Assembly (NCBI RefSeq): GCF_963678635.1
Contig: NC_087063.1
Span: forward strand, 78,449,617-78,513,616
Direction: 5' to 3'
Source of the DNA: Symsagittifera roscoffensis
Lineage: Eukaryota > Xenacoelomorpha > Acoela > Convolutidae
Length of the DNA: 64,000 bases
The translations under genes were made by a program, and so were the position numbers. The notes beneath the pieces were generated by a model that saw only the letters and a program-made list of their open reading frames with translations, was not told the DNA's origin and did no database searches. Below, piece by piece: positions 60,101 through 64,000 of the stretch; the first letter of the stretch is position 1; the number at the start of each line of letters is the position of its first letter.

Positions 60101-60252
60101 GCGTGGACAAAGTGTATAACAGGATACAAAAACGATTCGAATGGCCGGGATTGAAGAAGGCTTGTGAGAAATGGATAGCCGCATGCCTGTCTTGTCAACA
60201 GGCAAAGGATCCCAGGAAACTAAGGTTCCCCCTACAGTCAATAGAATCGTAA
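57109..60252 (+). CDS. pol: Reverse transcriptase, RNase H, acidic linker and integrase zinc domain
   Basis: Same frame again; the open frame begins after the TAA and has no nearby ATG. RT: FCCDFRYLNAVTIKDAYPIP, TTLDLGSAFWQVPL, RMPFGLCNATATFQRLM and YVDD at 57706. RNase H: VLDTDASVVAISG, YGAPKAEMFAV, RVDNRALAWLK and KHQNADSLSK, giving the expected acidic residues. About 490 residues (58520-59990) separate RNase H from integrase; this linker is acidic and carries four SGE phrases (59176-59360). The integrase HHCC module has His at 60079 and 60094 and Cys at 60184 and 60193. TAA at 60250 ends the frame just before the integrase core. Confidence 0.87.
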   Translation: MSDKELDSLRVVLDRNADVFSKHKADIGCCNFVEHEIEIEEGSVPHREGARRMTPNKSEACRKEIEMLMEYDMIEPSKSPWACGVVMAKKKGGQLRFCCDFRYLNAVTIKDAYPIPRIDESLSKLGDAKFFTTLDLGSAFWQVPLRKQDREKTGFACELGLFQWKRMPFGLCNATATFQRLMAQALTSVTKKYGNLIMCYVDDVVIATPTLEDHIERLEEVFSCMKQAGLKCKPSKCEILRDSIKYLGRLVDKHGVRPDPEAVEAVLTWNAPKTDTQLMSFLGFANYYREFIKGYADKIYPMQRLMRNKGKKFTWTDEAQVSFENIKRELCEAPVLGMPTEKGMFVLDTDASVVAISGILHQEQEWNGRTVLRPIAYGSKVLSDTEMKYGAPKAEMFAVITFVEKYRAYLGSAPFKLRVDNRALAWLKTYSMDQSYIGRWIVRLDGYHMIIEHRTRDKHQNADSLSKKTEFYERLEEKQANQSEIKDGFSFLDKETYDKLPLTRWLDKSGHPIPGHPDLPVETAAEIKLLARGGPVPLDLLVRSNLVQQELTRLGINSIALLNKTVYVAPDVMGKLRDLLDREVNRHDREWMETMQRLTVTERTEKRPVSIRSRGVERDCRSIVNQLVTSMPKEVLLRTSFTEYGTSNQNQATEEVRIRSKSSFTRRVHFTDAKEEYEPSPDCSSMDETMSGESDTFEPVKDVSSDESDTLEPVQDDLSGERLTRPPRGRILSGESGSKRPMDRVLSGESRNISDNLEYDVEESVDSNGDSRPQSWDNTSETTSNSDVSEIAIHSLLVDWKQRGLDRETHQDPDRDRYTSDEEGTVVDNAADELELIAVSKRPTRLLPHGTVVRTNLEPSVQEATPLKKIWCVKLMDDAHAPEIMSGQMNVVKTYLKARYRLSDLLRAQRNDRMTSSLKRWIENGAPDKGDLEEDSYKILKQFYLKRKDLLYLNKDGIVACKRKEEDKVLYKYNSIVLPQLYQTELLFRSHDQMGHQGVDKVYNRIQKRFEWPGLKKACEKWIAACLSCQQAKDPRKLRFPLQSIES

Positions 60253-62427
60253 GGTTTCAACGAAGTGGTGCAAATTGATCATCAGAAAATCTGCATGACA
60301 GCAACGGGCTATAATCAGGTGCTGGTAATGATCGACCATTTTACGAAGTATGCGGAGGCAGCACCCTGCATGACAGCATCGGCAGAAGAAACATGCGATC
60401 ATTTGATAAACGTGTGGATAGCAAGGCATGGCTGCCCCATCACGTTCCAATCGGACAATGGCAAAGCATTCGTAGGTGATCTCACAAAAGAGTTAATGAA
60501 AAGGTCGCAGGTAGCTCAGGCCCACTCGACCACTTATCACCCGCAAACGAATGGCCTAGTCGAGAGGCAGAATCGCACACTGGTATCCATGTTGAGAGTC
60601 TACTGCTCACGCTACATGGATGACTGGGACAAGCACTTGCCGCAAGTGATGGGTGCTTACAACAGCACGGAGCATTCCACCACGGGAATAAGTCCACATA
60701 TGATGCTGACGGGTCACGAAAAAGCACTCCCATTAACGTTCTTCTACCCTGAATATGAAGGGAAGAGGACAGCACCGCAAACGTACGTGCGGGACGTTAT
60801 TAGAAGACAGCAGGACCTTAATGACTTATGCAGGAGGAATACGCAACAGGCGCAAATTAGACAAAAAAGGAGGTTTGATAAAAGAACAGCCGATGCAAAA
60901 GCCTACTCAGTTGGCGATTACGTCTGGGTGTTCCAGGAAGTGGTTCCACCAAAAGGAACCAAGAAACTATTAAAGAAATGGCGTGGTCCATTTCAGATAA
61001 CAGAGGTGCATCAAGGAGGTCGTTTTTATCGGCTGAGCACTGGAAGAGCGGCTCATTACGAGAATATCAAACCGCACAATGCCTCGTCAGAGGATTGGTG
61101 CATCCCAGCAGACATGCAAGAGGGAGACTATTTAATTGTGGATCCTGCTTGTGAAGTGAATGAAAGGGGTACTCGCGACAAGAACGACGGGAATGAGGTG
61201 GTGGACGATTGCGATCTACCACTGGATCTCGAGTTGACTGAGCGAGTAGAGGTGGACGATGAAACTCTACCCTATGCCGAAGAAGACTGGGATTGCCCGG
61301 AACAAACCGAAATTGACAAAGGAATACACCCTGACTTTCCTCTCACCATGGAAACACGCCAAAGCAAGAAAGGAAAAAACCAGAAGAAATACAATCCGTA
61401 TGGCGAGGACTTCGTTGTAGACAGGATAGTAGTGAGTGATGTCATAGACTCGCTGGTGGGACTGGACGAAGTGGCGATGCTAGGGGAAATCGACCTTGTG
61501 AACGATATGGATCAAGATTGGATCGACGATCGATCAGAACCGGAAGTGGAGTTCGAACCAGAAGCGAAACAGACTCATGAGCAAGAACTAACAAACTTGC
61601 GCGTGCTCGAATGGCTCCACGATCTGCCGACAGATCCAAAAGAGACGATCCTGACGATTCAGGACGTCGATAGAGACGGCGTCAAATACATCAGTCATGA
61701 CAATACCGAGTCCAACTGGGTCGCCCCAGATGGTCCTCTACGTGTTCCACAATCCAACCTCGGTCTCCTAGACTTTGGGCGATCGACGGGGACGTCGATG
61801 GATATTTTTGTCTGGGGAGTGGGGGTAGGACTCACCCACACCGAAAACCTCATAATAAAAAAATTGAAATCGGCAAGAGAAACCGGAGAACTAGAGACAG
61901 AGGGCGAGAATGCTAAAAAACCACCTTTTGGACGAATCTTTGAATCGTATTTTGATCTACCGAACCACTATTCGAACAATATCGTCATAACGGACAGCGA
62001 TTTCATACTCATGGAACGCACGTGCGCCATAGCGATAACGGCGGACGTAAGCTTCAAAACAGCACTAGCGGCCGACTTTAAAAGAGAGTACAAGAATATC
62101 GAGTTTTTGTGGAAACAGAGGCCTGGTGTAGGAGGAATGATAGCGTTGCCCCCTGTTGCATCACAGATACCAGGGAAATATTTGTGTTTTTTGGATACGA
62201 AAGCTACTGATAGGCAACACGTGAATCCGGAGAGCTTGGTATTGGCCTTGACTCGACTTAGGGATTTCCTGGTTGAGAGAGGTGTGACCTCTCTCTCGTT
62301 GCCAGTATACGATCCTAATAGGGGAAAGCTACACCCTAGAGAGTTGTACGCTCTTGTGCATGTGATATTTTCAGAGACTGACATAGAAGTTTACTTACAT
62401 AAAAAATACTATCTGAGTATATGCTAA
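60253..62427 (+). CDS. pol: Integrase core with C-terminal macrodomain-like module
   Basis: Same frame; no ATG at the start. The catalytic core has Asp in VQIDHQK, Asp in FQSDNGKAF and Glu in TNGLVERQNRT, with 35 residues between the last two (D,D35E). An HHH-like C-terminal part follows (VGDYVWVFQEV; KWRGPFQITEV; a GPF/Y-type motif). Then comes an acidic spacer of about 250 residues and, at about 61970-62420, a module resembling the macrodomain of the OARD1/TARG1 ADP-ribose hydrolase group: AIAITADVSFKTALAADFKR, VGGMIALPP, KYLCFLDTKATDRQH, GVTSLSLPVYDPNRGK and ETDIEVYLHKKYY. The loop that is Gly-Cys-Gly-Leu-Asp in TARG1 reads Asp-Pro-Asn-Arg-Gly, so the catalytic Asp appears absent: binding is plausible, hydrolysis doubtful. 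Natural stop TAA at 62425. Confidence 0.85.
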   Translation, partial: GFNEVVQIDHQKICMTATGYNQVLVMIDHFTKYAEAAPCMTASAEETCDHLINVWIARHGCPITFQSDNGKAFVGDLTKELMKRSQVAQAHSTTYHPQTNGLVERQNRTLVSMLRVYCSRYMDDWDKHLPQVMGAYNSTEHSTTGISPHMMLTGHEKALPLTFFYPEYEGKRTAPQTYVRDVIRRQQDLNDLCRRNTQQAQIRQKRRFDKRTADAKAYSVGDYVWVFQEVVPPKGTKKLLKKWRGPFQITEVHQGGRFYRLSTGRAAHYENIKPHNASSEDWCIPADMQEGDYLIVDPACEVNERGTRDKNDGNEVVDDCDLPLDLELTERVEVDDETLPYAEEDWDCPEQTEIDKGIHPDFPLTMETRQSKKGKNQKKYNPYGEDFVVDRIVVSDVIDSLVGLDEVAMLGEIDLVNDMDQDWIDDRSEPEVEFEPEAKQTHEQELTNLRVLEWLHDLPTDPKETILTIQDVDRDGVKYISHDNTESNWVAPDGPLRVPQSNLGLLDFGRSTGTSMDIFVWGVGVGLTHTENLIIKKLKSARETGELETEGENAKKPPFGRIFESYFDLPNHYSNNIVITDSDFILMERTCAIAITADVSFKTALAADFKREYKNIEFLWKQRPGVGGMIALPPVASQIPGKYLCFLDTKATDRQHVNPESLVLALTRLRDFLVERGVTSLSLPVYDPNRGKLHPRELYALVHVIFSETDIEVYLHKKYYLSIC

Positions 62428-62905
62428 GGATTGCGCTCGGCGATAAGTGGTTTTTGTTAAGTTATTCGATAGGAATTAGAGTCAAGTCTTAGGTTAGGTT
62501 AGGTTTTAGGTACAGTATTAGGGATTAGGTTTTTATGTGATAGTATAGGTGTGTGATGCTTATGTGTTTATGTTATGTTATTGTTATGATATGTTTTATG
62601 CTTGTGTCATCAAGGTGACAGCGCACATTCGTGCTACTCTGACAAAGATAAAGGTGGACGATCCACCTTGGTGCTAAATTTTAAATCAGAATGGTGAAAA
62701 GAATTTCAATGAAGAGTTTTAAAGAATTGATTGATGTTGTATCCAAAAATGATGGTTCTAAGCCGCGACTTGTTTTTTAGATCTTGATTGATCAGAAATT
62801 GTTTATTGAATTCATTGAATCAAACGAAGAATCTACACGACGACAAGAAGCAACACGATAAGAAATGCTTGGGACGTGATAAGGCGATATGGGACGCAGT
62901 CCATA
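62428..62905 (+). other. Non-coding spacer between pol and the next ORF
   Basis: Begins with a GTTAGGTTAGG-like stretch (62490-62515), then T/G-rich sequence. The frame of the next ORF is closed by TGA at 62816. No promoter or splice site can be assigned with confidence, though a subgenomic or spliced mRNA would be needed for the next ORF. Confidence 0.5.
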
Positions 62906-64000
62906 ATGAAGGTGGGATTGAACCAACCCATCATGCGTGAGGTCCTGGAGAAAATAGTGAGCTCCATGGAGTCGGATGTTCTGACCGAGTCAGTAACAGA
63001 AGACAGTGCCGATGATCAGCATGTTGCAAAGAAATTACCTGTCAGACGAGCCAGGAAAGGGCTGAAGCGACTAAAAGGGAAAACAGAAAGTCGAGCCATG
63101 AACCCGAGAGTGGTGAAGTCGAGAGCCAGCGCAGTGGTGACCTCTTTAACGAGCGCAGGTCGTTCAGGCGAGAGCGGGCAAGGAGATAGCGCAACGCTGA
63201 CAGGGGGAGAAAAAGAGAATCTGATACCCCCTATGCTCTTGGCAGGTCTGACCGTAACCGCCACTAGATCGAAGAAGACGGCGCGAACCCTGGCAGACAC
63301 TAAGTTAGAAATGGAAGTCATCAGTCAATGTGGATCTGGAGGACTTGAAGATTATAGGCCCTCGCGGATCAACATGGCCAAGTTGAAACTGGAAGGACAA
63401 CTCGACGTGGTCGAGTACAGTCGAATAACTGTGCCGGAATCGGTCCACATGGGAGATCCGGCAGGGGGTTATGTGGAGATGTTGAAAGCGAGGAACTCCG
63501 CGAGAGGGCACCTGATGGCTTGGAGTGAAAAGCGGGCCATGCAAGAATATCTGAAAGGGCTTACGGAGAACTCTAACTTCAATCGAAGAGAGTATGGCAC
63601 AGTAATGTCATCAGAAGCGAACGAAATTGGATTGGAAAAACTGCTAGAAATTTCTTGGAGGGCGGCCCTCCAGAAATACTTCGATGAGACGATGAATGCA
63701 CCTGCTACTGTGGCAGCATACCTGGCTCATCCTTGCGTGAGAACTGATCTGCAAGTACGACTGGCTTGGTGCTTGATGGGCATCAAAAAGGCGGAGTATG
63801 AAGCCAGTAATGACTCGAAATCACGAGAACAGGAGCTAGAGTTAATGGAAGCTCTACGAGCATTGATTTCGAAAGACGATTCAGCGATAGCATGGGCTAA
63901 GCGTAAGGATGCCCTTTGCTTTGTCAGGTTCGTGGTGGATCGCATCCCCACTCCTGTGTTGGGAGAATGTATAAAGATCATTCGGCAAAAGGGAGTTGAT
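62906..64000 (+). CDS. Unknown downstream ORF of the retroelement, 3' end outside window
   Basis: From ATG at 62906 the frame stays open for 365 codons to the last base of the window, so it is a partial gene. It lies in a different frame from pol. The start is hydrophilic (MKVGLNQPIMREVLEKIVSS), followed by a basic stretch (KKLPVRRARKGLKRLKGK, a possible nuclear-localisation or nucleic-acid-binding segment), a Ser/Thr-rich part, and then a helical-looking region with MLKARNSARGHLMAWSEKRA, LEISWRAALQKYFDETMNA and VRLAWCLMGIKKAEYEASND. There is no signal peptide and no transmembrane segment, which argues against an envelope protein. Base and codon use resemble gag-pol. I do not recognise the family. 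Confidence 0.7.
   Translation, partial: MKVGLNQPIMREVLEKIVSSMESDVLTESVTEDSADDQHVAKKLPVRRARKGLKRLKGKTESRAMNPRVVKSRASAVVTSLTSAGRSGESGQGDSATLTGGEKENLIPPMLLAGLTVTATRSKKTARTLADTKLEMEVISQCGSGGLEDYRPSRINMAKLKLEGQLDVVEYSRITVPESVHMGDPAGGYVEMLKARNSARGHLMAWSEKRAMQEYLKGLTENSNFNRREYGTVMSSEANEIGLEKLLEISWRAALQKYFDETMNAPATVAAYLAHPCVRTDLQVRLAWCLMGIKKAEYEASNDSKSREQELELMEALRALISKDDSAIAWAKRKDALCFVRFVVDRIPTPVLGECIKIIRQKGVD

Larger units (their letters stand above)
43684..64000 (+). mobile_element. Giant Ty3/Gypsy-type retroelement, right end outside window
   Basis: At least 20 kb belong to one element: two tandem 4.7-kb copies of the 5' region, a 9.5-kb gag-pol in a single reading frame with four in-frame stops, and a further ORF that runs off the window. 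RNase H before integrase gives Ty3/Gypsy order. The coding part is much richer in G+C than the host DNA on its left. No LTR pair can be confirmed because the 3' end is not in the window. Unusual parts are the coiled-coil gag N-terminus, the long acidic linker between RNase H and integrase, the macrodomain-like C-terminus of Pol and the downstream ORF. Confidence 0.88.

Noticed and set aside
52945-62427. Alternative genetic code to explain in-frame stops
   Set aside because: All three stop types occur in the frame, while the host genes here (SUCLG2-like, PARP, zinc finger) use normal stops, including TGA, at conserved ends.
62490-62520. TTAGG-like run resembling arthropod telomere repeats
   Set aside because: Only about three imperfect copies (TTAGGTTAGGTTAGG), inside a retroelement spacer. 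Far too short for a telomeric array.
1-64000. CRISPR arrays, operons or bacterial insertion sequences
   Set aside because: Introns, retrotransposons and SINEs show a eukaryotic genome. The short tandem repeats seen lack spacer-repeat regularity.

Overview
The window is nuclear DNA of an animal, most likely an invertebrate. It has spliced genes with long AT-rich introns, a BEL/Pao element (a class known from metazoans), decayed copia and LINE copies, tRNA-derived SINEs, foldback elements and a giant Ty3/Gypsy-type element. There is no prokaryotic gene organisation. I cannot name the species.

Layout. 1-2.5 kb: 3' part of a broken BEL/Pao pol, probably with the start of its 3' LTR. 5.1-16.9 kb, minus strand: a complete six-exon gene for the mitochondrial succinyl-CoA ligase beta subunit (SUCLG2-like, 429 aa); all splice phases agree, and its introns carry foldback elements and SINEs. 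17-19 kb: SINE composites. 19.3-21.0 kb, minus: a WWE-WWE-PARP protein in one open exon. 21.1-26.5 kb: mostly repeats. 26.5-33.5 kb, minus: an SRPBCC (START-like) protein gene whose 3' exons form a recently duplicated three-exon cassette. 34.7 kb: LINE scrap. 35.1-39.7 kb: decayed copia element. 41.9-42.8 kb, minus: last exon of a C2H2 zinc-finger gene.

43.7-64.0 kb is one very large Gypsy-type retroelement that runs off the right edge. Its 4.7 kb 5' region (leader plus the first 56 gag codons) is present twice in tandem, nearly identical. The leader contains two tandem structured RNA modules whose outer stem shows four compensatory base-pair changes. The coding part from 52945 to 62427 stays in one reading frame with no frameshift but has four in-frame stops. 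Domains in order: coiled-coil N-terminal gag, capsid, two CCHC knuckles, DTG protease, RT, RNase H, a long acidic linker with repeated SGE motifs, integrase, and a C-terminal domain resembling the macrodomain fold of the ADP-ribose hydrolase OARD1/TARG1. A further ORF (62906 to the window edge) follows in another frame and matches no family I recognise.

The strongest candidates for something undescribed are the integrase-linked macrodomain, the covarying leader RNA modules, the unknown downstream ORF, and the duplicated terminal-exon cassette of the SRPBCC gene. A PARP gene and a macrodomain-bearing retroelement lie in the same window; any link between them is speculation.
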